Below are positions 24,728 through 33,577 of a stretch of DNA of 64,000 nucleotides, one piece after another. Where the stretch lies: contig VBKI01000048.1 in assembly GCA_005879535.1 (NCBI GenBank), positions 1 through 64,000 on the forward strand. The letters are read 5' to 3'. Each line of letters starts with the position of its first letter. Position 1 is the stretch's first letter. This DNA is from Deltaproteobacteria bacterium (lineage in GTDB: Bacteria > Myxococcota > Myxococcia > Myxococcales > 40CM-4-68-19). The notes beneath the pieces were generated by a model. The model had not been told where the DNA came from and did not search any database. It saw only the letters and a program-made list of their open reading frames with translations. The position numbers were made by a program, and so were the translations under genes.

Positions 24728-26404
24728 GTGCGGGTCCTCTTCGTCCTCTTGCTCGCTCTCGCCTGCGGTCATGCGACCAGCGTGCCCGCGGGCCGCAAGC
24801 CGTCTCCAAACACGCCGTCCCGGTTCTCCGGCTCCGATGGCGCGGCGCAACTCTCCGAACAGACGCATGCGCTGCTGCGCGCCGAAGGAGACCTCCTGTG
24901 GACGCGCTGGACCACGGGATCGGGACCTCTGCCCGCGAGCGCTCTCGCGGCGCACCGCCGGCTGGCGGAGCGCGAGTCGATCGAGATCGCGGTTGCCGCC
25001 GCCGCGCGCGCTTCCGGAAGCGACGCCCGCGCCTTTCGCCTGTTGGCGCAGCAGCTGTCGACGTTGGCCATCGCGCGCGAGGCCGCGGCGGAAATCGAGG
25101 CGCTCGAGCGATCCCGAGCGCAGCTTGCCTTCGCCGCGCCGGGCGAGAAGCGGGCGATGCTCGGAGAGCGCGATCTCGATCGCCTGCTGACCGACGAGGC
25201 CAACGCCCAGAAACGGTTCGTCCTCGCGCAGGCGGAAGCGAAGGCGGCGCAGCCGCTGGCGCCGCTGACCATCGCCCGCGACGCCGCCGTGGACAAGGCG
25301 ATCGCGGCCCTCGGCCTGGACAGCTGGGCAGCCGTCGAGGAGCGCGCCCACGCGATTCCGCTCTCGGATCTGGCCCAGCTCGCCGAGGCGACACTGGCCG
25401 CGACCGAGCAGGTGGGCCAGCGCGCGGTGGCGGCGGCGTCGGTGCGCAACATCGGCGTGACCGCCGATCGGCTTCGCCGCGCCGACCTGCCTCGCCTGGC
25501 GCGGACGGCGCTCGCGGATCCGCAGTTCACGCCAGGGAACGCCTGGGCCAACGCCCGAGACGTGCTCTCGAAGATCGGCGACCCGCCTCCGTCCGCGTTG
25601 CGCCTCGACACGGAGCCCTCACCGTCGAAGGGGGCGCGGCCGCTGGCGCTGCTCGTCGATCCTCCGTCCGACGTACGCCTGTCGCTGCGACCCACGGGAG
25701 GCTTCGAGGAGCAGCGCGCCACCCTGCACGAGGGCGCCCGGGCTGTCGGCGCGACGCTGATCGACGTTCCCCGCTGGGAGCTGGCACAGCTCGGCGACGG
25801 CTCCGCCTCGGAAGGCGTCGCCCTGCTCTTCGAGTCGCTGGCGGGCCAGCCGGAATGGCTGCGCGCGACCACGCAGCTGCGGGGAGAGCCGCTCGACGAC
25901 GTCGTCCACACCGAGGCCACCCGCCGTCTGCTCGCGGTCAGGCGTGCCGCGGCGATGGTGCTGTTCGAGATCAAGCGCCGCGATGGCGTACAAGCGGCCG
26001 AGACGCAGGGTGCGCTCTACCGCGGCCTCTTGCAGCGCGCGCTGTACTGCGTCCTCTCTGACGACGACGCAGGCCGCTGGGCGTTGGAGGCCGACGTCTT
26101 CGCTTCCGGCGTCGTTCCACTCCTTGGCGGCCTTCTTGCCGCGCAGCTCGAAGGGACCCTCAGCCCTTCCTGGTGGACGGCACCGCGGCCGGCGCTGAAG
26201 CAGATCTGGGCGGGGGGACGGTCGATGGGCGCCTTCGAGGCCGCGCGCACCCTGGGACTCGCGCAGCTCGATCCCGCGGCGCTGGCCACCATCGTCGACG
26301 AGCGTCTGCGGTACTCGGCGCCGGACGCGCCGCCGCCCGCTCCGAAGCCCGACTACAAGTACATGCAGGGCGACAAGAAGAAGCGGCGCAAGAGGGCCCG
26401 CTGA
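24728..26404 (+). CDS. large helical lipoprotein of unknown function
   Basis: 558 residues with a GTG start and signal MRVLFVLLLALACG (lipobox LALAC, Cys13). The mature part is Ala/Glu/Arg-rich and mostly helical. Segments such as EQTHALLRAEGDLLWTRW, LAERESIEIAVAAAARASG and AADRLRR-like helices recall the N-terminal helical region of M3-family oligoendopeptidases. A match to their HExxH zinc motif was not found, so if related it is inactive. A basic tail (KKKRRKRAR) ends the protein. It is convergent with the kinase gene, one base apart. I give no function. Confidence 0.65.
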   Translation: MRVLFVLLLALACGHATSVPAGRKPSPNTPSRFSGSDGAAQLSEQTHALLRAEGDLLWTRWTTGSGPLPASALAAHRRLAERESIEIAVAAAARASGSDARAFRLLAQQLSTLAIAREAAAEIEALERSRAQLAFAAPGEKRAMLGERDLDRLLTDEANAQKRFVLAQAEAKAAQPLAPLTIARDAAVDKAIAALGLDSWAAVEERAHAIPLSDLAQLAEATLAATEQVGQRAVAAASVRNIGVTADRLRRADLPRLARTALADPQFTPGNAWANARDVLSKIGDPPPSALRLDTEPSPSKGARPLALLVDPPSDVRLSLRPTGGFEEQRATLHEGARAVGATLIDVPRWELAQLGDGSASEGVALLFESLAGQPEWLRATTQLRGEPLDDVVHTEATRRLLAVRRAAAMVLFEIKRRDGVQAAETQGALYRGLLQRALYCVLSDDDAGRWALEADVFASGVVPLLGGLLAAQLEGTLSPSWWTAPRPALKQIWAGGRSMGAFEAARTLGLAQLDPAALATIVDERLRYSAPDAPPPAPKPDYKYMQGDKKKRRKRAR

Positions 26405-26405
26405 T

Positions 26406-27770
26406 TTACGCGCGCGGCAGCGAGAGCGCGAAGACGGATCCGCGCGGCCCCGTCTCCCGCAGCTCCGCGCGACCGCCGTGCAGCTCCGCCACGGTGCGAA
26501 CGATCGCCAGGCCGAGGCCGGTGCCGCCGTCGCCGTGCCGGGTGGTGGCGAAGCGCTCGAAGAGGCGATCGCGGATTGCGGGATCGACGCCAGGACCGTA
26601 ATCGCGCACCTCGGCGACGCACTCCGGACCGCCGCTGATCTCCAGCTCGACGCGCTCTCCCTGCGGCGAGTGCTGGACGGCATTGCCGACGAGGTTCTCG
26701 AGCGCCCGGCGCAGCCAGAGGGGATCGCCGCGGACCCGGAAAGGCCCGCTGGCGCGCAGCTCCACCCGCACCCGCCGCGCGGCAGCCGTGGGACTCTGCG
26801 CGTCGACGACCTCCCGGGCGATCGCGCAGAGGTCCACCGGCTCGTCCTTGGGTTCGATTCCGCGCGCTTCGAGGCGGGCCAGTGACAAGAGATCCTGCGT
26901 GAGCTGCTGGAGCTTGTCGGCGCTCTCCCGGATCCGCAGGGCGAACCGCCGCGCGGTCTCCGGCTCGTCGGCGGCGCCTTCCGTCAGCACCTCGGCGGAG
27001 GCGCGAATGGCGGCCACCGGATTCTTCAGCTCGTGAGAGACGTCGGCGACGAACGTCTCCAGCGCGTGCCGCTCCTCCAGCTCCTTGCGCATCGACTCCA
27101 ATGCGTGGGTCAGCTCGCGCACCTCGCGGCCGCGGGGCTCGGGCAAGGGCGCCTGGCGCTCTCCGGCGGCCACGCGCTGCGCCGCGCGGGTCAGCCGCTC
27201 GATGGGCCCGGCAACCGCGCCACCGATCAGAATCGCCAGCGCCGCGGAGGCGACGGCGAACATGAGCGCGAGCAGCGCCACCTTCGGCGCCACGTCGCTC
27301 ATCAGCTGCACCATCCCGAAGGTTGCCTTGCGAACGCGGACGATCCCGCCTCCGGCGACCGGCGCTTCCGCGGAAACGCGGGCAACCCCGGGATGCGCCT
27401 CGCCCGCCTCGAGGACGACGTGGCCCTCGCCGTCGAGGAACGCTACGTCGGTGTCGATGGCGCTGCGGGTGAAGGCCTGCAGGATGGGGCGCAGCGAGTT
27501 GGCCGGCGTCCGCGCAGCGAGCTCCGCGATGGCCCGCGCCTCGTCTTCGGCGGCGCGGGTGGCGAAGAGCGATGCGCGGGCGGTGAAGCGGTCGATCACG
27601 ATCACCGCGAACATGGCGGACAGCAGCAGCGTGGTGGCAGCGAGGGGGATGAACACTTGAAGTCGCAGCGAGAGGCCCGTCCGCCGCGCCTCCACCAGGC
27701 GCGCCGCGGTGGCGCCGACGCCGAGGAGGAACAGAATCGCAAGCGCGAGCAGCAGCTCCTGCCTACCCAT
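26406..27770 (-). CDS. sensor histidine kinase paired with the OmpR-type regulator
   Basis: 454 residues. Transmembrane segments at about 5-23, 38-60 and 164-186, with an extracytoplasmic sensor of about 100 residues between the last two. HAMP (GPIERLTRAAQRVAAGE) follows, then HisKA with FVADVSHELKNPVAAIR (His246). The HATPase_c domain has ALENLVGNAVQHS, VRDYGPGVDP, LFERFATT and GTGLGLAIVRTVAELHGG. The layout is like CreC/BaeS kinases. It overlaps the response regulator by eight bases and is the last gene of a three-gene operon with an ArnT-like glycosyltransferase. Confidence 0.9.
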   Translation of the reverse strand: MGRQELLLALAILFLLGVGATAARLVEARRTGLSLRLQVFIPLAATTLLLSAMFAVIVIDRFTARASLFATRAAEDEARAIAELAARTPANSLRPILQAFTRSAIDTDVAFLDGEGHVVLEAGEAHPGVARVSAEAPVAGGGIVRVRKATFGMVQLMSDVAPKVALLALMFAVASAALAILIGGAVAGPIERLTRAAQRVAAGERQAPLPEPRGREVRELTHALESMRKELEERHALETFVADVSHELKNPVAAIRASAEVLTEGAADEPETARRFALRIRESADKLQQLTQDLLSLARLEARGIEPKDEPVDLCAIAREVVDAQSPTAAARRVRVELRASGPFRVRGDPLWLRRALENLVGNAVQHSPQGERVELEISGGPECVAEVRDYGPGVDPAIRDRLFERFATTRHGDGGTGLGLAIVRTVAELHGGRAELRETGPRGSVFALSLPRA

Positions 27771-28440
27771 CGCGCAGACGGTACCCCACCCCGCGCACCG
27801 TCTCCAGCACCCGCGCGTCGCCGCCCGCCTCCTCCAGCTTGCGGCGCAGGGCCTTGACGTGGACGTCCACCGTCCGATCGCCGACGACCACGTCGCTGCC
27901 CCAGACGGCGTCGAGGATCTGGCTGCGCTCGAAGACGCGTCCCGGGCTGCGCAGGAAGAGCGCCAGCAGGTTGAACTCCGTCCGGGAGAGCGCGAGCTCG
28001 CGCTGGCCGACACAGGCCTTGCGCGTGCGCGTATCCAGGGACAGCAATCCCGCGCGCAGCGGCTTCTCCTCGGCCGGCGCGCTCTTCGCGGCGCGGCGAA
28101 GGACGGCGCGAACCCGCGCCGACACCTCGCGCGGCGAGAAGGGCTTGAGCACGTAGTCGTCGGCTCCGATCTCGAGGCCGACCACCCGATCGGTCTCCTC
28201 GTCGCGGCTGGTGAGCACGATCACGGGGACGTCGCTGCGCCCGCGCAGCGAGCGGAGGAAGTCGAGCCCGTTGCCGTCGGGGAGGACGAGATCGAGGATC
28301 ATCAGATCGGCGTCGCCCGCGAGCTGGCGCGCCTCGCGCAGCGAGGCTGCCTCCGAGACCTCGAAGCCGTCGCGGCGCAGGGCGAAGGCGAGGCTCTCGC
28401 GGATGGCGGGCTCGTCGTCGACGAGGAGGATTTGAGGCAT
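27763..28440 (-). CDS. OmpR/PhoB-family response regulator
   Basis: 225 residues. Receiver domain 1 to about 118 with acidic pocket LLVDDE, phospho-acceptor Asp50 (MILDLVLPDGNG), Thr77 in VLTSRDE and Lys99 in YVLKPFS. The winged helix-turn-helix (about 130-225) has LSRTEFNLLALFLRSPGRVF, DRTVDVHVKALRRKLE and the wing VRGVGYRL. It starts two bases after the glycosyltransferase stop, so the three genes share a transcript. Confidence 0.93.
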   Translation of the reverse strand: MPQILLVDDEPAIRESLAFALRRDGFEVSEAASLREARQLAGDADLMILDLVLPDGNGLDFLRSLRGRSDVPVIVLTSRDEETDRVVGLEIGADDYVLKPFSPREVSARVRAVLRRAAKSAPAEEKPLRAGLLSLDTRTRKACVGQRELALSRTEFNLLALFLRSPGRVFERSQILDAVWGSDVVVGDRTVDVHVKALRRKLEEAGGDARVLETVRGVGYRLRDG

Positions 28441-28442
28441 GG

Positions 28443-30380
28443 TCAGGGTGGTGCGCCGATGGGCCCCGGCGGCTTCTCGGGCTGTGCTTCGATCGTCGAC
28501 TTCTCTTCCGCGCGCTCGGCCACGGCGAGCACGAACTTGTTGTTGCGCGACTCAACCACTTTCAGCCGCGCGCCACCGAGAGCCTGCCTCAGGCCGTTCA
28601 ACCTCGACTGCTCGACGAGGAACCACTTCCGCTGTCCCGGACCGTTCATGAAATCGGCGAGCGTTGCGGCCGGGGCGCCGGGGCGGCCGACCTGGCGCAC
28701 GGTGTTGCGCGAGTAGAACGTCTCGCCGCGCCAGTTCATCTGGTAGGCCGCGATGGGCTCCTCGGGCGTGCTCTGGTGGTAGTACTCCCAGAAGAGATCG
28801 CGCTGCGTCCAGTGCGGCGACAGCCGGCGCCAGTGGAACCAGCCGCAGAAGACGGCGAAGGCCAGCGCCACGGCGACCAGCGACCAGACCGCCACGTTGC
28901 GATCCTGCGGCGGCTCGCCGGCGGCCACGGCAGCGGCCGGTTTCCTCCGTGCCCAGCGCCAGAGCTGCGCAAGCCGATCGAAGATCCACGGAGAGAACGC
29001 GACCGCCGCGCCGGCGTAGAAGAGCACCGTGAAGATCTGCCGCGGATCCGTCTCCTTGTCCGGATAGGGGCGATCGTAGTTGTAGACGAACATGTCGGTC
29101 AGGTGCTTGGGCGTCAGCGCCAGGTCGTGCGCCACCAGCGCGTAGAGGAGCGCGCCTGCGAAGATGGGGCCAGCGTTTGCCCACAGGCCCTCGGCTAGCA
29201 GCCGCTCGACCCAGAGAGCGCAGAAGAAGAGCAGCGGCGCGAGGACCGGAAGAGCGTAGTGGTGGAACTTGGTGGCGGAGAAGGCGAAGACGGCGAAGCC
29301 GATCAGGAACCAGAGGAGCAGGAACAGCATCGCCCGCTCGCGCGCCGACTGCGGCCGGACGCGGACGCGGGTCAGCATGGCCGCCGCGCCGGGAAAAGCG
29401 AATACCCAGGGAAAGCAGTCGAAACCGATCTGCTCGACGAAATACGTGAACGTGCCGCCCGGCGTCGTCGTGTGCACGCCGAGGGCCAGGCGCTTGAAGT
29501 GGTCGTGGATGATGAAGCGCTCGAAGAACGTCTTGCCCTCGTCGTCGCGGCCGTCGAAGGCGAACATCGTCCCGTACCAGGGCGCGCAGATGAGGAGGAC
29601 GATCAGCGAACCCGCCGCGAGATGCAGGCGGCGCAGGCGATGCCACTCGCCGGTGATGACGCAGTAGACCAGCGTCACCGCGCCCGGCAGCGCGAAGCCG
29701 AGGAGGCCCTTGGAGAGCGTCGCGAAGCCCACGAAGCAGTAGAACGCGGCGGCCCAGCCGTGGTGCGGCTCGTCCGTATCGTCGAGCAGGACGATCATCA
29801 AGCACGCCATGGCGCCTTCGAGGAGCCCGACGAACACCGGGTCCGGCACGGCCTGGCGGGCGAGGAAGACGAACAGCGGGCTGGTGAGGATGGCGATCGT
29901 TCCGATCACGGCGCTGCGGCGGGTGAGCAGCCGATCGGCCATGATGAACAGCAGGACGGCGCCCATCGCCGTGATGGCCGCGTAGGGCAAGCGTACGCCC
30001 CACTCGGTGAACACGCCGACGAAGCGGTCGGGGCCGTTGGCGTTCACCGCCAGCATGCCCGCCGCCATCAGCCAGAGGTCGAGCGCGGGCTTGGAGAAGA
30101 ACCAGGCGGATTCCCACCAGGGATGGATGTAGTCGCCGCGCGCGATCATCTCGCGCGCCACCTCGCCGTAATGCGGCTCCCACGGGTCCCAGAAGCCGGT
30201 GGCGCCGAGCCAGGGCACGTAGAGCAGCGCGGCGAGGACGACGAAACCGATGGTCAGGCGCCGCTCGGCGCTCAGCGGCAGGAGCCAGCGAAGCCAGGAG
30301 ACCTCGCGCACGAACCCGGGGAGCGTCTCTGCCCATTCGGTCTGCGGCTGCGGGTCGGCGTTCTTCTCGAGGCGCGCCAT
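28443..30380 (-). CDS. ArnT/PMT-type membrane glycosyltransferase (GT39/GT83-like)
   Basis: 645 residues, a dozen or so transmembrane helices. The first periplasmic loop has GFWDPWEPHYGEVAREM: the DxE-type acidic motif of polyprenyl-phosphate sugar transferases. WFFSKPALDLWLMAAG and FAFSATKFHHYALPVLAPL follow, as in ArnT-like proteins. The C-terminal part is a periplasmic domain after the last helix. Enzymes of this family move a sugar from undecaprenyl phosphate onto lipid A, protein or glycan. The co-transcribed two-component system recalls PmrAB control of lipid A modification, which is inference. Start at 30380 (MARLEKNADPQ). Confidence 0.85.
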   Translation of the reverse strand: MARLEKNADPQPQTEWAETLPGFVREVSWLRWLLPLSAERRLTIGFVVLAALLYVPWLGATGFWDPWEPHYGEVAREMIARGDYIHPWWESAWFFSKPALDLWLMAAGMLAVNANGPDRFVGVFTEWGVRLPYAAITAMGAVLLFIMADRLLTRRSAVIGTIAILTSPLFVFLARQAVPDPVFVGLLEGAMACLMIVLLDDTDEPHHGWAAAFYCFVGFATLSKGLLGFALPGAVTLVYCVITGEWHRLRRLHLAAGSLIVLLICAPWYGTMFAFDGRDDEGKTFFERFIIHDHFKRLALGVHTTTPGGTFTYFVEQIGFDCFPWVFAFPGAAAMLTRVRVRPQSARERAMLFLLLWFLIGFAVFAFSATKFHHYALPVLAPLLFFCALWVERLLAEGLWANAGPIFAGALLYALVAHDLALTPKHLTDMFVYNYDRPYPDKETDPRQIFTVLFYAGAAVAFSPWIFDRLAQLWRWARRKPAAAVAAGEPPQDRNVAVWSLVAVALAFAVFCGWFHWRRLSPHWTQRDLFWEYYHQSTPEEPIAAYQMNWRGETFYSRNTVRQVGRPGAPAATLADFMNGPGQRKWFLVEQSRLNGLRQALGGARLKVVESRNNKFVLAVAERAEEKSTIEAQPEKPPGPIGAPP

Positions 30381-30471
30381 CGACTCCTCGCGGCCGTAGC
30401 ACGCAGTGCGCCCAGCAGCAAGCGGAGATCGCGAAGTCCAAAACATGGCGGCAATCCCGGTGCGGGAGCCG

Positions 30472-31680
30472 CTAGCGTTTGTCGCGCCAGGTGAGCGTCG
30501 CTGCCATCCGCTCGATGAGCGATGCGCTGCCTCCCGGTGGTTGCAGGACGATCAGCGCCACGGGACCAGCCTCGCGCGACATGCAGGCGGCGCTGACCTT
30601 CGCCTGTCCGTCCTCGCCGTCGATGATGCCGTCGGCGCGCGACGCACCGGGGACCGCCTTCATCGGCGATGCGTCGCCGAGATGGATCTTCTTCAGGCGG
30701 CCGACGTCGGCCAGGCGCCACAGGTCCTCTTCCAGCGCGCCGCGCACCACCCGGTCGCAGGAGCATCCGTGTCCGCGGCAGGACACCGTCTGGATCAGCG
30801 TGGCGGAGCTGCGGAACGAGCCGGCCAGGCCGTTGGAGTACGAGACGACGTTGGCGGAGGCGGCGGCGCGCCGCCAGCCCAGCGGCATTTTCACTTCCAC
30901 TTCGGCGGGACCCTTGCGAAACTGGCCGAGCGCGGGCAGCGCCGGCGCGGCGACCACCCCGAGCGACAGGGTCCCCAGGAGCGCACCGGCCGCCGCGGCC
31001 AGCCTCCGCGCAGCCGCTTCGCCAGGCCAGTGACGGGGAGTGAGGAAGCAGCCGAGGATCGCACCGGTCAGAAGGCCACCGCCGTGGCCCCAATTGTCCA
31101 CGCCCGCCGATCCGAGTCCGGCCGCGAACAGTGCGAGCAGCCAGGGAACGATGCGCAGGCCGAACCAGGAGCGCAGCGTGCCGCGCACGCCACGGCGCCA
31201 TCCGAACGTCACCGAGGCGCCCAGGACGCCAAAGGCCATGCCGGAAGCGCCCAGCGAGATCGAGTCGGCGCCGATGGCGGAGACCAGCGTGGTCCCCAGC
31301 GCCGTGAAGATGAGCAGCGCGAGGTAGTCCGCCGGCCGCACCGCGCGCTCCAGCGCGCCGCCCACGTTCCAGAGCGCGAAGGCGTTGAAGGCGAGGTGCA
31401 GGGGATCCTTGTGCAAAAGGTTGGCCGCGAACAGCCGCCAGGTCTCGCCGCGGTCGAGGATCAGGGGGGTCGCCTTTGCCCCATACAGCAGCAGGGAGGG
31501 AAGGCCGACCCCGGAGCGCAGGCCGGACGCCGCCAGGAGCATCCAGAGCGCCGAAAGCAGCATGACGATTGTCACCCACGGAACACCGGAGATGGACAAT
31601 CCCTCGGATGCAACCGGGCGAAGCGCGGCCGATTCCGCTGCCGGTTGTGCAAAAGTGGCTTCTTCCGTCCACGCCGCCAT
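30472..31680 (-). CDS. rhomboid-family intramembrane serine protease with C-terminal extracytoplasmic domain
   Basis: 402 residues. ANLLHKDPLHLAFNAFALWNVG carries the first-loop residues and the oxyanion-helping Asn/His, LGASGMAFGVLG holds the catalytic Ser146 (GxSG), and DNWGHGGGLLTG holds the catalytic His199. About six transmembrane helices make up residues 30-265. After them come some 140 residues (KMPLGWRRAAASANV onward) with four Cys, unlike the compact rhomboids; this part is unknown. It diverges from the FHA genes, 59 bases apart, which may mean common control. Confidence 0.85.
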   Translation of the reverse strand: MAAWTEEATFAQPAAESAALRPVASEGLSISGVPWVTIVMLLSALWMLLAASGLRSGVGLPSLLLYGAKATPLILDRGETWRLFAANLLHKDPLHLAFNAFALWNVGGALERAVRPADYLALLIFTALGTTLVSAIGADSISLGASGMAFGVLGASVTFGWRRGVRGTLRSWFGLRIVPWLLALFAAGLGSAGVDNWGHGGGLLTGAILGCFLTPRHWPGEAAARRLAAAAGALLGTLSLGVVAAPALPALGQFRKGPAEVEVKMPLGWRRAAASANVVSYSNGLAGSFRSSATLIQTVSCRGHGCSCDRVVRGALEEDLWRLADVGRLKKIHLGDASPMKAVPGASRADGIIDGEDGQAKVSAACMSREAGPVALIVLQPPGGSASLIERMAATLTWRDKR

Positions 31681-31739
31681 TTGCTCTAGGATGAGCACGA
31701 CGGGGCCGAGGCGGCAGGCCCCCGCCGGGTCCAAGGAGC

Positions 31740-33575
31740 ATGATGAAGCTGATCATCGAGGACGACGAGGGTCGAAAGACCGTCGTCCCACTGGTACGCG
31801 ACGAGATCACCATCGGACGGCAGGATGGGAACACCATTCGCCTGACCGAGCGGAACGTCTCGCGCCGCCACGCACGGCTTCTCAAGGAGAACGGGAACGT
31901 CCTGATCGAGGATCTGGGCTCGTACAACGGCGTCCGCGTCAACGGCGAGAAGATCACCGGACGGACGCGGATCAAGGAAGGGGACCTGGTCGAGATCGGC
32001 GACTACGATCTGGGCATCCAGGGGAAGCTCGACGCGCCCGTGATGACGCCCGCGGCCGGCACCACGCGTCCGCCGACGATTCCTCCCGGCGGACTCAAGC
32101 CGCCCCGTCCCCCCACCCTGCCGCCGCAGGCCATGCCGGGCGCACTTGGAGCGGCACAGGCCGCGTTCGCGTCGGAGAAGACGGCTCCGGCCGTACAGGC
32201 GCCGATCCCGCCGCCCGCGGTGACGCCCAATCCGACGGCCGGAGGCGCGACCGCCATCATCCGCGTGTCGGACCTTTCCAAGGCAGGTCCCCAGGTAGAA
32301 GCGCGCGACCTCGAGCGATCCGAGATGCCGCGGCTGGTGGGACTCGCGGGGCCGTTCCGCGGCAAAGAGTTCTACCTCATGCGCACGGAGGTGAAGTTCG
32401 GACGCACGGACGAGAACGACATCGTCGCCGACCACCAGTCCGTCTCGCGAGCACACGCCCGTTTCGTGCTCGACGAGGGGCACTGGAAGGTGATCGACAA
32501 CAAGAGCGCCAATGGCGTGCGCGTCAACGGCGACGAGTACGCGGTGTCGAGCCTGAAGCCGGGCGACGTCCTCGAGCTGGGCCATCTCAAGTTCCGCTTC
32601 TGCGCGCCGGGGGAAAAGTTCTCCCCGCCGCCGGAGAAGGGCGAGAACGGCGCGCAGAAAGGCGGCCTCAAGCCCACCACCGCCGAGCTGATCGCAGGAG
32701 CGCAGGGGCGCACGCCCTCTTCCGCGGCGCGCAAGGCCGGCAGTCGGGGAAGGCTTGCGGTCATTCTCGCCGCGCTGGTCGCCGTCGGCGCAGCCGCGTT
32801 CTTCTTGACGCGCTCCCGCAAGCCGGCAAGCCCCGAAGAAGCTACCGGCGAGGACGCGGTGAAGGCTGGCGACGCGCTCTTCAAGCAGCGCAAGTACGTC
32901 GCCGCGATGGAGATGTACGAGAAGGCCGGCAGCAGCCCGACGCCGAACCGGAAGAAGGCGGCGGAAGAGGCGCGCGGTGAGGAGGTCTACAACGCGCTGC
33001 GCGCGGCGATCGCCGCGGGCGACGGCGACAAGGCGCGCAACCTCTTCGAGCGCTGCTCCGCGGAGTCGACGTACTGGTGCCAGCAGACGCAGGAGCAGGC
33101 CGACCAGGTGAAGGCCGTCTACGCCAACAAGCATCTCGCCAACGCGAATTCGTTGAAGTCAGCGGGGAAGTTGGACGCCTGCGCCGCCGAGGCGAGCAAC
33201 GTGCTCGCCTTCGACAGCGGCAATGCGCAGGCGCTTGCGCTGCAGAGTCAGTGCCGGCCGCAGGAGGCGGCGAAGACGGAGTCGGCGCGCGAGGAAGGGC
33301 CGAGCCCGAAGGAGCGCGAGGTCAAGGCGTCGCGGCTCGCGCAGGCCTCGTCGAACAAGCTGGTGGCGCGCGACTTCGGCGGGGCGGTGAAGGACGCGCA
33401 GGCGGCGCTGGCCCAATCGCCAAAGGACAAGAACACGCTGATGCTCTCGTACCGCAGCCTCGGGTACGGATACGCGTACCTCAACGACAAGGGCAACGCG
33501 GTCAAGTGGCTGGAGAAGTACCTCCCGTACTGCACCAACGACTGCGACCAGGTGCACGCCTTCATCGGGAAGTGA
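31740..33575 (+). CDS. double-FHA transmembrane protein with C-terminal helical repeats
   Basis: 611 residues. FHA domain 1 (about 1-95) shows TIGR, NVSRRHAR and NGVRVNG, the phosphothreonine-binding pattern. A Pro-rich linker (100-165) precedes FHA domain 2 (about 197-290; KFGRTDENDI, SVSRAHAR, NGVRVNG). A Lys/Ser linker, one transmembrane helix (about 338-356) and a TPR-like helical region (370-611; GDALFKQRKYVAAMEMYEKAG) follow. The N-terminus is cytoplasmic, the repeats probably periplasmic. FHA domains read phosphorylation by Ser/Thr kinases, which myxobacteria carry in large numbers. AAGGAG precedes the ATG-ATG start. A paralogue follows after two bases. Confidence 0.88.
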   Translation: MMKLIIEDDEGRKTVVPLVRDEITIGRQDGNTIRLTERNVSRRHARLLKENGNVLIEDLGSYNGVRVNGEKITGRTRIKEGDLVEIGDYDLGIQGKLDAPVMTPAAGTTRPPTIPPGGLKPPRPPTLPPQAMPGALGAAQAAFASEKTAPAVQAPIPPPAVTPNPTAGGATAIIRVSDLSKAGPQVEARDLERSEMPRLVGLAGPFRGKEFYLMRTEVKFGRTDENDIVADHQSVSRAHARFVLDEGHWKVIDNKSANGVRVNGDEYAVSSLKPGDVLELGHLKFRFCAPGEKFSPPPEKGENGAQKGGLKPTTAELIAGAQGRTPSSAARKAGSRGRLAVILAALVAVGAAAFFLTRSRKPASPEEATGEDAVKAGDALFKQRKYVAAMEMYEKAGSSPTPNRKKAAEEARGEEVYNALRAAIAAGDGDKARNLFERCSAESTYWCQQTQEQADQVKAVYANKHLANANSLKSAGKLDACAAEASNVLAFDSGNAQALALQSQCRPQEAAKTESAREEGPSPKEREVKASRLAQASSNKLVARDFGGAVKDAQAALAQSPKDKNTLMLSYRSLGYGYAYLNDKGNAVKWLEKYLPYCTNDCDQVHAFIGK

Positions 33576-33577
33576 GC

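Noticed and set aside
24728-26404. M3 oligoendopeptidase
   Set aside because: Helical resemblance only; I could not find the HExxH motif.
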